A stretch of 64,000 nt of DNA from Geosiphon pyriformis. Taxonomy: Eukaryota; Glomeromycota; Glomeromycetes; Archaeosporales; Geosiphonaceae. A program made the position numbers and the translations under genes. Of the stretch, positions 46,449-57,180 are shown piece after piece (positions within the stretch are counted from its first letter, which is position 1; each line of letters begins with the position of its first letter). The notes beneath the pieces were generated by a model, which saw nothing but the letters and a program-made list of their open reading frames with translations, had not been told where the DNA came from and did no database searches. The stretch covers positions 1,243,095 to 1,307,094 of the forward strand of contig JAAOMT010000571.1 of the NCBI GenBank assembly GCA_016748015.1, read 5' to 3'.

Positions 46449-48656
46449 ATGCTTAACTTCACACAAAAGAGGATTATAAAATATGCACCATAGCAGAGGG
46501 GAAAAAACTTCATCTTGGTTCAACCCATTAAACACCCGGTAACCATCAGTCAAACCAAAATCTGTCATGATACAGTTGGTTTGGTCCCTATGAATACTAC
46601 CAAAAAAGCAAACAAATTTACTACACATTTTGATCCTAACCAAGCTCCTCTCAAGGTGCTCCCAGCCAACTGAATCATACATCTTCCACATGTCCTATAG
46701 AACAAGCCAAAGTTCTTGGTTTTTTTCCAAAGCATTCTCAATTACCAAGCCAACTGCAAAAATAGGAGACTGAGTTGTTATACCCTTTAAAACCAAAAAA
46801 TTGTCACCACGCAGAACATCATATGAGCTGTAAGCCAGTAAGATCCTATCTGAAAGAATCTTAGATAGAATCTTGCGAGCTGTTTCAATCAAGGCAATAG
46901 GATAAGTATTCATAAGAACACCTTTCCACTCATAAGATTTGAGAATCATTGAAACCCAAGCCTCCTTTCAAGGACCAAACATTGACTCACAAAACAAACA
47001 AAAATTCAAAAAAACCAAAAGCAAATCCAAAACCGACTTATCACAACATTTCCAAAGTTCATTAGAGATGTCTAAGAGACCAGCAGTTTTTCCATCAGGA
47101 AGACTGGTAATCACACAATGCAACTCATCAAAATTAATTTCACTCATTATTTCAGAAAAAGCATCATCAAAAACGTAGTCCAAAGGTTTGTATTAATAAG
47201 ACCAAGTATCAGAAATATTATCAACCACCACACACTTTCTGGTCCATCCTTTTATGATAGCATCTATCTTGGATTTAACCAAATTAGGTTCAAGAACTAA
47301 CTCATTGTCCACAACCAGATGGTCCAAAACTACTTTGCAAAAGGGATGTTCCAACACATTTCTGATTGTACAACCCTTATTCAGCTCAAAACTCTCCATC
47401 CTATTGGTAATAGCCTGCTTAATGTGAAATTCTTCAGTGCGCTTGGACTCCAGCAATTTAGAAAAGTGGTATGACCTCCTTGCTTTGGCCAGAGCAGAAC
47501 AAATGTCATCAAATTTAGCCTTAGAAAAGAACATAGATCTTACTGTTAAAGCATCAGCAGAGTCAAGGTTGTCTTATGTACCCAAAAGCAAAGCAAAACT
47601 GACACTAGAACTCAAATGAGAAGCTTTCACCAGCTTAGAAACCAACAGCTCCAGCTTATGAAACCTAGATAATACTTTATTCCAAACCATATCAAAACCT
47701 TTAAACCATCTTCTCTTAAAAGCACCACCAGCTGAGAAAACCATAATCTTGTAAATGACATCCCATATAGCACCAAGATCAGAAAACTTTACAGCATCAC
47801 CAAATACACCTGATAACATAGTAGTGTTAGCAGCCATAGCATCTTTAAACTCAAGCCATTTAGCCTCACTGGCATTTTTGACATCAAATTTCCAATGATC
47901 TTTATTCACCTGCTTGTGAAGAAAAAACAAGTGTGTATCTAATAAACCGTCCAGACTCATAGATACAGACACAGTCTGGTGGTCTGTATTAAAATATTCC
48001 CCAACATTTGAAACACCATAATGTACCAAAGAATTGACTAGATTCAGTGAAACAAATACATAATTAATAGTTTTCATGATACCCTTAGAATTTGCCCAAG
48101 TGGGCATCTTAATGGCCAGGCTTTCAATCAAAGAGTTAACCAATCCCAACTCAAGGCACTTTTTGAAACTCACACACTTTCGAGAACTATTTTCATTAAA
48201 ATCACCACTAAAGACAACAAAAAAAGATTCATTAATGGCTTTAGCAATAAGAGAGTTGATTTCACCAGCCTGAGAAAACTGAACCACTGATGAAGCACCA
48301 GTGTAGAGCCCCAAAATAGACACTGAAAGTTTATTTTTGAAAAACAACTTGATAGACAGGAGCTGACCAGACACCTCAGAGACTTTGCAGACGTGTTTTG
48401 CTAAAGAAGAATTCATGATAATCAACACACTAGCATCCATAGAACCAGAATCCAGACCAGAAGTAAAAACCCGAACACCATCAAATTTGTTAGTCAACCA
48501 TGGGCGAACTTTCCCTTTAAGCTTTGACTCTGTAAAAATAGAAACCAAATTGTTTATATTCTTGTGCCAACGAATGACATCATCTTGCTTCACAGGATTG
48601 TTCAACCCACAAACATTACACATGGCAATTTTGCATACCAGACTACTTATTGAGAA
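46449..48656 (-). pseudogene. LINE-1 piece 3a: ORF2 APE endonuclease and RT fingers/palm
   Basis: One frame with about four stops. The endonuclease domain begins VCKIAMCNVCGLNNPVKQ and includes VVFSGDFNENS, WANSKGIMKTINYVFVS and FNTDHQTVSVSM, matching the GDFN, Asp-Tyr-hydrophobic and SDH boxes of APE-type LINE endonucleases; the final box has TDH and the IDY box reads INY. The RT follows: LPDGKTAGLLDISNELW, WKGVLMNTYPIALIETARKILSK, MYDSVGWEHL (motif A) and GLNQDEVFSPLLWCIFYNPL (motif B). It would nick the target and prime cDNA synthesis. Interrupted by solo LTR D after CEVKH. Confidence 0.85.
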
Positions 48657-49304
48657 AGAGGTAGAGAAGAAGCACCACCTGCCAAAGCCAAACCATCCAA
48701 GTGTGTTGATAGGCTCATGACTGAAGCAGAGAGACCTTCCAACATGTTTTCCAATTTCACAACCTCAGGTAAGATAGTTGAACCTGAAATGGCAGCAGTC
48801 TTGTCACTAGTAGCATCACCCGAACCCACTTTCATTACTATATTCTCCCCTTGATTTTGCGATGGGGAGGTCACCGGCAGCTGACATCCAGGGCTAGGCT
48901 GGGAAACTGCCAGCATGAATAATTCCAACCTCTTAGCCAACTTACCAATTTGTCTCACAAGGCTGACAAGACTGCTTTCAATGCTAACTAAATGTTTTTC
49001 CAAATTATTCACTACTGGAGAGAAAGGTTTACCATTTCTGATGGAACCAAGCTAAGAGTCGTATCCAAGAGAAGTGTTTGAAGGAATAAAGCCAACTACT
49101 AACATCCAAGTTTTTCCACCAAAAGCCAAAGAATGAGAAACAGGAGCAAACTTCCTTTCATAAATCTTCACCAATCTAAACTGGTCTTAAGCTGAAAGAG
49201 GAGCCCTCTTGTCCTTTGGACTCAAAGACACACCAGCTGATTTACAATTCCTAGATGTATGACCAAGAAAATTGCAAAAAAAACACAAGGCAGCAAACAG
49301 GTGC
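48647..49304 (-). pseudogene. LINE-1 piece 3b: ORF1 C-terminal part with CCHC knuckle
   Basis: The minus strand reads ALCFFCNFLGHTSRNCKSAG, a CX2CX4HX4C zinc knuckle, then a linker with stops and NLEKHLVSIESSLVSLVRQI, a likely coiled coil, ending SSLPLSQ-stop just where ORF2 opens in another frame. Such knuckles in LINE ORF1 proteins bind element RNA. The knuckle is directly contiguous with piece 2 (HWLCLFAALCFFC) once solo LTR E and one target copy are removed. Confidence 0.75.
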
Positions 49305-50297
49305 TGTTACCAGTAAAATTTTAGCTATTAATTAGCATGAAATTACCCTTATAATTCTTATAATTCATTAGTATATTAATATCATTTCAAATTATCATTT
49401 ATTATTTAATCAATTATCACATATCACGATTCAATTAAAATAATCTAATTAGTATAACAGAAAGTAAGATGATCAAATTACACAATACCCTGAACTTTGT
49501 AACATTCAAAAATTCGCCGAAATTTACAGAAATTCGCTGAAATTTATAAGAAATTCGCCGAAATTATGAATAGTTCACCCAAATTAATCAATAGTTCAGC
49601 AAAATAACTTGTAGTTCATCAAAATGTATCTTTAGTTTGCCGGAATTTGGGCAAAGAGAAAAAAGTGCAAGTTCATAAACTAGTACTACAACAAGTTGTA
49701 TAAAAGAAGAGCTTTTCTCTTCTAGAAAATGTATCTTACTTTAGATTTATCTCTTAAAACCGTTTCTATGCACACAAAAAGAAATAAATATCAAATAATT
49801 CGAAAAACCAAATTCTTTAATTATTGTACTTGGAAAATCCCCAAAACCCAACTAACATTTCGAAATTGATTAGCTACCAATTTCAGTAAACTGTTAGTGA
49901 CTCCAGGCCTGAATAGAAAACGTTTCTCTTAACAAAATTTTATTTCTTTTACATTTCTTTTATTTTCTTTTATTTTTCTTATTACAATCATTAGGGTAAC
50001 CTACAGACAAGATTCCTGTAGAAGAGTTGACTTTCACAGCAAAGTAACTACACATTTTTAGTGAGCTTCCAGATGAGCAATTCTTGGGAAAGAGTTGACA
50101 TTTACTACAACGTAATTACATAAAGTAACTGGCAAGGAATTGGCCATTCCACTTATAAGCCCAGCAGTTCAAATTATAAGAGATAATTTGAAGATAAATT
50201 CAGTTATTGGAGGTTTAACTACTTCTTAAAAACGTGAATTCACAGCAAATTAACATTACCAACATTTAAGAAAAGAGACCAAAAACCTCTGGTAACA
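49305..50297 (+). repeat. Solo LTR E of the A/B/C family
   Basis: 993 bp, TGTTACCAGTAAAATT to CTCTGGTAACA. Its first part is more diverged from the other LTRs than D is. The target duplication is GTGC (49,301-49,304) and GCAC (50,298-50,301), consistent with an original GCGC decayed differently on the two sides. It has no internal sequence and lies within LINE-1 ORF1. Confidence 0.88.
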
Positions 50298-51409
50298 GCA
50301 CAACCAATGGAGACTGAGACTTTTTATCACTAGAGTATTAGCCAAAGTCTGATTCAGATTGCTCTTAGACTCAAAACACACTGTGGCACAATGTGCCCGA
50401 GTGTAGTTAACTAAATTGTGCTCGATGACACATGTTTTTTCACCCACTGAACCAATAAAATCCCAAAGATCATGTGCATTGGTTCCCACAGGAAAAGTGT
50501 AAAACAATGTCTTAAACTCATCTCTGGAATCCCAAGTCTGTTTATCAACATCAGCTCTGGCCACCTGAACCACATCTTTTGCAATAAGAATAAACCACTT
50601 GGATGCCAATAAATCAGCCTGATCAGAATCTTCCAAAGTAACAATTGCTTTTTGTCACAGCTCTACCAACTGCATTTTGATCGACACAACAACCCCAAAT
50701 TTGGAAACAGCTGCGTGCACCACCTCAATCAATGTACCAACAGGAATCTCCTTAATTACAATATCCCGATTTGTACAATTGTTTACCAGACACTTAAAAT
50801 CAGTGTTTACCACAACACCATGATCATTTGCCAACTTCCCAGCAGCCATCATTGCCTTTTCCGAAGTGAAAATTGCACGAATAACTCCACCAAATTTTGA
50901 GGGAATAGAAGCCCCCCCAAAACCATTCACACTTAAAAAAATTTTCCTGATAAAACTCAATTTTTCCTGAGAAAACTTCCCAGCGATGGCCACAAGATTA
51001 ATATCTAAAGCAAAAGATTTGCAAACAGGCACTTGAACGAATAGTTTGATAGATAGAAGGGGCAGGAGAAGAAAAGAATCATCTAATACATCATTGTTTG
51101 TATTGACAGTACCATAATCATTCACACTCAGAGACTATTCTAACACCTTTTTGGTCTTTACATACAAACTCTTTGGCATTTGATTAGGATCCCCTTCTGC
51201 AAAAGCACTACTCTCACTATAATCAACACTGGTTTTCTCAACCAAGCACTTCTCCTCCATGTCAATACTCTCAGACTCAGTAGTGTCATCTGTTTCAGAA
51301 CTCCATGAACAAGCACCAGGAGCTTTAGCAGCAACTTCTCTATTATTAATACCCTCTATCAATACACCTCCTTTCCTCTTCTTCCTCGATGCAACCATCT
51401 TGAAACCAC
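50298..51409 (-). pseudogene. LINE-1 piece 2: ORF1 N-terminal and central region
   Basis: ATG at 51,398 gives MVASRKKRKGGVLIEG, then an acidic Ser/Glu-rich stretch, then a globular region (SLSVNDYGTVNTN, FALDINLVAIAGKFSQEKL, FGGVIRAIFTSEKAMMAAG, VIKEIPVGTLIEVVHAAVSKFG, EDSDQADLLASKWFILIAKD). The ionic N-terminus followed by an RRM/DUF4283-like region before a CCHC knuckle fits an ORF1 nucleic-acid chaperone; the fold assignment is inference. Two stops (51,133-51,135; near 50,652) interrupt one continuous frame. Confidence 0.75.
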
Positions 51410-51909
51410 TGTTACTCATAGAAATATAGGAAATATATTAGCATAATTATTAGCCAATCAGAAGTAAGCATAGTAAATATGGAATTCCAGGATTCCTTTC
51501 AGGAATTGCAGGATTCCAGAAATTTCAGAATTCCCTGACAAGGAATTGCAGAATTGCAGAATTCCAGGATTTCTCTCAAAGAAATCGCAGAATTCCAGGA
51601 ATTCTAAGATTCCTGTCATGAAAAATCAAGGAATTGAGGAATCCCAATTATGTATATATAGTAGTAGTATTAGAAACAGAAAAGACAGAATCAATACCAC
51701 AGAATCCTTAGCCAAGAAACCAATCATCAAATAAATAATTATTTCATATCTCAATTCACTATTCACTATCAACACTTTATGTTGATAATAATTGATACTT
51801 AACCATGCTGGAACAATAGCTCTTGATCATGGCTATTGATAAGATACTAATGTACCGAATTGCCTTGGCTTATTTTCTTTATTTTCTTTAATTTTATTTT
51901 CTTTTTTTT

Positions 51910-51954
<45 letters not shown>

Positions 51955-52335
51955 CTTTGATTTTGTTGTTGTATACTAATTGAGTAAAAAAATTAAGCAC
52001 TAAGTTATTGACATCAAGGATAGCCTGGTAAAAGACCCAGAAATAAGGATAGAATTATATATATTAACAGATAGCTTACCAGAAGGGCACAACTGCCAGA
52101 ATAAATCTGGCTGCCAAGCTGAGAAAGAAATTGGGCATAATTGCGACTCCAGGAAAACTACTATCATCACCACTGAATCTCTGTCCATTATACAAAGAAC
52201 TCCACAACAAAATCTTCAGATCAACCAAAACTTTCAGATACCATACCTTCCGCACATCATCCATAAAAGTAGCTTTTGAGCACCAAGTTATGAGTTTGTT
52301 ATTCAATACAACAACAGAAATAATCACCTGTAACA
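51410..52335 (+). repeat. Element F 5' LTR
   Basis: 926 bp. A GAATTCC/TTCCAGGAA-rich block at about 51,481-51,635 precedes CCAATT and TATATATA (51,653-51,660). A T-homopolymer of roughly 50 bases at about 51,903-51,955 is replaced in the 3' LTR by TTTAATTTTATTTTC-type repeats, which accounts for the length difference. Confidence 0.9.
51481..51635 (+). promoter_or_regulatory. GGAATTCC / TTCnnnGAA repeat cluster upstream of TATATATA
   Basis: At least eight GAATTCC, GGAATT, TTCCAGGAA or GATTCC units lie within 155 bp, repeated in the 3' LTR at 60,740-60,890. Its position upstream of a TATA-like box mirrors the TTCGCCGAA array of the other family. Probable enhancer; the binding factor is unknown. 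Confidence 0.45.
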
Positions 52336-52397
52336 TTTGGTGCTTTCTGTGAGGTATAATCCTACAGAGAACCAGCACTGACAACACCAAACCAAAA

Positions 52398-53858
52398 GTG
52401 GCAGAATCAGAAATTATAGGAGCAAACCATTTAGGATTCGCAAAATCCTTATTTCAACATTATTGTCAATACTTAGCCTTCAATTTCTACGTCAATGAAA
52501 AGATTTCCTTTTTATTAGAAACATCAGTGAATACTGAATCAGCAAGAGAAACTTTCTATAAGAAATTAATTCAAAACACCAACTTACTAACAAACCATAA
52601 TTTTGCATCCATCATCACTGAAATCAACAAAGAAATTGAATACCACACTCAACAAAGATATCCAATTACATACGCTAGTAAAAGCAAGGGAAAATTACAA
52701 ATATCAACAGTAACACTTCGAAAAATACAGCCACCTGCTTGGAAGAAAAACAGAGTTGAATCCCCAAGTAACTCATCATACCACTATACATTTGGAAACG
52801 CCATCAACATATCATCAACCGATGCGTTTCCATCAACTGTAACATCAGTATTTGGACGATTCCCATTCCAAAGTAGACAAAAAAAAACAGAATTGTTAGG
52901 ACCATATGGGAAATACTTTGAGAGATTTAATTTACAATCATCAACCTTATCAGGACTTCAATCACCACCGCCTCCACCAGATTTCGGAATTTTTGATCCA
53001 TGGGAAACAGCAGAATCAGAAAAAGAGGAAGAAGAATCAGAGGATCAAGAATTCACTTACCAGCACCCAATCACTAAAAACCCAGAAGTTGAAACCCTGA
53101 ATATTCAAACTCAGCAACAGTTAGAAAATCCGGAAATCGAAACTCCGAATATTCGAACGCTGCCAAATTAAAAAAATCAAAACCCCGAATTAATTAATCA
53201 GCAAAACTTACCTCCAGTAATTATTATCGATCAACCACCGATTAATCCCATAGCCGAACCCATACAGCAGTCACTTCAGCTATCACCCCAACAGCCAGGA
53301 CAATAACAACTGTTTCAACAGTCACCACAACCACCTAACTTAGATCCAATGGCCTACGCACCAATCGCAAAACTTGACAACTTTACGGGCGAAAAGAATG
53401 ACACTCAAATATAGCTGAATGATGTAGAAAAGGCCATTGCAGCCAACGGATGAAATGACGCTCAAGCAATGCAAGCCATTTCCTACTGTCTCAAAGATAC
53501 CGCCAATTTATGGTACCAGAGCTTGATTAATAAACCACAAGATTTTAATGCCTTCAAAGTGGAATTTCTAAGATACTTCAGCAATAATAACAGCATCAAT
53601 CGCCTAGTCAATGCATTTACCACCATGAAACAAGGAGAAACTGAAGCAGTCACCACTTACCTGGGACGCTTCCATCAAAACCTATGCCAAATTCAAGCAA
53701 TTGACGCCAACTATTTCACAGCACCACAGATACTCAATCAGTTTATCTGTGGCCTGCGCAGCAGCATCTTACAACATGTATGTCCATTGCATCCAGGCAC
53801 CCTTCAAGATGCAGTCACACGTGCCAGAGATTTTGAATCTGCTGAGTCAGAGACTAAC
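52398..53858 (+). pseudogene. Element F Gag, N-terminal extension and capsid
   Basis: The frame opens at GTG in AAAGTGGC (VAESEIIGANHLGFAKSLFQ), at the same position relative to the LTR as in A, B and C. The N-terminal region has the same plan (FYKKLIQNTNLLTNHNFASI, HTQQRYPITY), then a Pro/Glu-rich linker, then the capsid beginning MAYAPIAKLDNFTGEKND and including AISYCLKDTANLWYQSL, FKVEFLRYFSNNN and TRARDFESAESETN. Stops: TAA at 53,169, TAA for Gln in GQ-stop-QL, TAG and TGA at Trp codons in the capsid. It is cut at the inversion breakpoint; the rest of Gag is at 58,605 on the other strand. Confidence 0.85.
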
Positions 53859-53900
53859 AGTATTGTTCTGGTTTTATTATATTTTTGGGTTGAAATGTTC

Positions 53901-54860
53901 TTAGATTTGTCTTATTCGCGATAAACCATTAGCATTTCCATTGTCTTTTCCCTTTTTGTAATGTATAGTATAATTGTATAATGTGAGTGCCATTTTCTAT
54001 CTTGACTGTCTTCCATCTCCAAATTCTTGTTTTTGGGGTGATGTTAATCCCTTGTGATCTGTGTATACTTCAAACTTCTGGCTCAAGTATTCTTTCTATT
54101 TCATAACAGCCCAGTATATTGCTAAGTGTTCTTGTTCCAGTGTTCTATAGTTCTTTTCGGCTGGTGTTAAATCTCTGCTGGCATATGCTACTGGATGTTC
54201 TCTGCTGTCCGGTCCTCTCTGAAATAATACTGCTCCCAATGCTTGGCTGGATGCATTGGTGGTGATGATGAATGGTTTGCTGTAATCTGAATAGATCAGT
54301 ACTGGAGCTTGGATGAGCTTTTTCCTCAGAATATTAAAAGCTTCTTGTTGACTTTCTGTCCATTCATATTTCACATTTTTGTTTTGCAGTTGATTGAGTG
54401 GCTGCACTATCTTGGAAAAATTCTTGATAAAATAACGATAGTAGTTGACAAATCCCAAGAATGATTTCAGTTCTGTTATATTGGTTGGCATTGGAAAGTT
54501 TTTTACTATCTCTATTTTCTTTGGATCCGTTTTGATGCTGTTTTTGCTGACTATGTGTTCCAAAAATTTGAGTTCTGTCTTGCCAAAGAAGCACTTTGTC
54601 ACATTTAACTTTAGTCCTGCTTTTTTTAGTCTTTTGAACACTTGTTAAAGATAATGAAGATGATCATTAAACATTTTTGAGAATACATTGGTGTTGTTCA
54701 AGTATACAACTACTGATTTCCACAATAAGCCAGTATAAACAATTTCTATTAGCCATTGGAAAGTTGCTGGGACATTGGTTAAGCCAAATAGCATTACTTT
54801 AAATTCGAAATTCCCTTCTCTAATAGTAAATGCCGTCTTCTCTTTGTCAGCTGGATTCAT
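53901..54860 (-). pseudogene. Element F RT C-terminal half and RNase H
   Basis: RT palm fragment MNPADKEKTAFTIREGNFEF and VYLNNTNVFS, where YLDD has become YLNN; thumb FLGFVNYYRYFIKNFSKI; tether and RNase H ITTNASSQALGAVL, AYASRDLTPAEKNYRTLE, YTDHKGL and GKDNGNANGLSR. The first RNase H Asp reads Asn. A stop near 54,643 interrupts the chain. The terminal TAA at 53,901-53,903 lies where the A/B/C family has TAG. Confidence 0.85.
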
Positions 54861-56159
54861 GGCTACTTGTCAGTAACCACTGTCCAAATTTAATGTAGAG
54901 AACCATTTGTTCCCACAGAAAGCATCAAATAATTCCTGTATTTGTGGAGTTGGATAACTGTCTTCATGAGTTACACTATTGAGTTTCCTGTAGTCTACAC
55001 AAAACTGGATTTTTCCATTTTTCTTATGGACAAGTACCACTGGGGATGACCATGGACTCATTGATGGTTGAATTAGCCCGTTGTTAAGCATTCTGTTTAT
55101 CTCTTGATAAATAATCTCGTGGCTGGCTGGTGGCATTCTGTATGCTCTTTGTTTGATTGGCATTGCATTTCCAGTCTTGATTTGATGCTGGATGATGTCA
55201 GTTCGGCCAAACTCATTTTTGCTGGCAAAGATGTCATTGAAATTGTTGAGTAACATCTTGAGCTGCATATATTGGAGTGGATCTAAGTTTCCCATGTTCA
55301 TTTGTTCCAATTGTTCTGGTTGGAGCAAATAACATTTGTCTTGTCCATAGATTGTTTGTGATGTGATGTCAACATATTCACAAAATTGTGGAAAGTCTGG
55401 AATGGGGTTTGGTGGTTGGTCTTCTATTTCTGTGGTTAAATATCCAATGGTGGTTCCTTTTGGTATGTTGATGATATTGCCAGTGTTGTTGTAGATAAGA
55501 ATTTTTATGTTGCTATAGCTTTTGGCTGGTATGTGGAGATTGATCAACCCAATCTCTCCTGATTTACAAAGGGTTGCTTTCACTTCAAAAATCTGTTCTT
55601 GCTCTTTTTCCTTCCTTTTTATTGCTAACATGTACTGGCTATATGGTGGAATGGAAATAGCTTGACCAGTTGAGATAATTTCTCCTTGGCCAACAATTTC
55701 TTCTTCTGCCATATTAACTGGTACATCTGTTCTATCCGTTGATCCAAATCCTTGTATTCTTCTCGCTGTTATTCCTAATTTCTCCTTCTTTCCCACTGAT
55801 ACTAACTGAGCTACTCTAATCAGAGGCAGGAATATTGCCTGTGCTATCTTTTCATTGGGCTCTATTATATAGGCTTTTTCTGAGTCATTTTGTAGCATGG
55901 CGATAATATTTCCTACATATCTCACATCAATTATTCCTCTTCTTATATTGATCCCTCTTTTCGCTAAACTACTCCTAGATGCTAATTGAACCATTGTTGT
56001 TGCCAGAATCTCTAATGCTATTTTCAGATCAATGCAGGTGCATGAATGTGGTTCCAATTTGATGGCATTTTTTCCTGGATACCTCAGATCAAACCCTGCA
56101 TTTGTATTATGTGCACGTTCTGGCATAATACCTTCCCCATTGTCACTATACCATTTCAA
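54861..56159 (-). pseudogene. Element F dUTPase, linker and RT N-terminal half
   Basis: The frame is open for 429 codons. dUTPase (about residues 10-155): motif 1 NAGFDLRYPG, motif 2 ASRSSLAKRGI with the Arg intact, motif 3 GGI-type reading RRGIIDVRYVGNI, motif 4 EKIAQAIFLPLI, motif 5 RIQGFGSTDRT. It would hydrolyse dUTP to limit uracil in cDNA. A beta-rich linker follows (LINLHIPAKSYSNIKILIYN, IPKGTTIGYLTTE), then RT (NEFGRTDIIQHQIKTG, MSPWSSPVVLVHKKNGKIQF, CVDYRKLNSVTHEDSYPTPQ). This is the best-preserved dUTPase-RT stretch in the window; the motif-3 Tyr/Asp pattern is partly altered. Confidence 0.88.
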
Positions 56160-57180
56160 CTCTTGTTCCTTGGAGAGATCTGGTAGTGCAATGTATTGTT
56201 CATAGTTTAAATTGGGTTTTGAATCTGAGTCTGAATTGTTTTTGTTGTCATTGCCATTTTAAACAGAGCTGGAACCAGTGTTTTTGTTGTCATCATCGAA
56301 GTCTGGATCATGATTAATCAGTGATTCTGATTCCAATACACAGCTGCTGATTGGTTCTTCTTCTTTAGAGATCAAGTAGATCATGCATGGTGGTGGATTG
56401 TAAATGAGGTCACAATCGTCACAATATTCAAAGTCATTGGGAATTAAACACTGGCAACACAGTTTTGTATTTAACTGTGCTAGCCGTTGTTCTTGCTCTT
56501 CTCTAGTGGGTGCCAAGTTTTGGTAGTGTTCATGGAACTCTTCTGGTTCTAGAAAATTTATAACTGGCTCTGCGTCCCAGTCAAGCTCAATGGGTTCTGG
56601 TGGGTTGTTTTTAATTGTCCAGATTTCTTCTGGGAACATGCCTTCAATTTTGGCAGTTGCCATTCTCCAAATTTTGTCATCGTCATGTGGGCAACTGTCT
56701 AATCGTCGCACTGCTCTTTGCTAAGCAGCTTCAATTCCCCTTTTTTAATCCAGTCATTGATCAGAATTGTGTATTGACACTCTACATTGCACATTCTTCC
56801 ATGTCCAGGAATGTCATGCCACATTCCTTCGTCCAAGAGAGTCTCTCCACAAGCTAAGCATGGCTGATTGTCCCATTTTCCTACTCGTTTTGGTCTTCCA
56901 AAGCGTTCAAGGATGCATGGGTGGCAATAGAACCTAGTTGCCATTGAATATTCCTTATTGTTCCCACAGCATGCACCCATTGACAACAATTTCTTGCTGC
57001 AATCGACGCATATAAGCTTAGATCAATGATAAGTAGATTGTTGTGATATAGTGTAGGTGTTATAAGCAGTGGTGGTTTGGGTGGTCTTTTCTTCTTTCCC
57101 TTTTCCTTTATTTTCTTTGTTCTCTTCCCATTCCTAGCTTGAAGTCGGTTTGCTCTCATTGTTGTCAGTCCATGTCAGGT
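56160..57180 (-). pseudogene. Element F Cys-rich modules between protease and dUTPase
   Basis: First module: LLSMGACCGNN, FYCHPCILERFGR, GKWDNQPCLACGETL, MCNVECQYTI; compare SMGAC, CYYCKTCH, GKWDNIPCLTCGDML and CDQTCQYAL in element A. Second module: KLCCQCLIPNDFEYCDDCDL against RLCKECIMPCDEQWCPECYA. Repeated CxxC pairs suggest zinc ribbons. The first module begins in another frame near 56,990 and a stop lies at 56,699-56,701. No domain of this kind is known to me between protease and dUTPase of retroelements. Confidence 0.7.
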
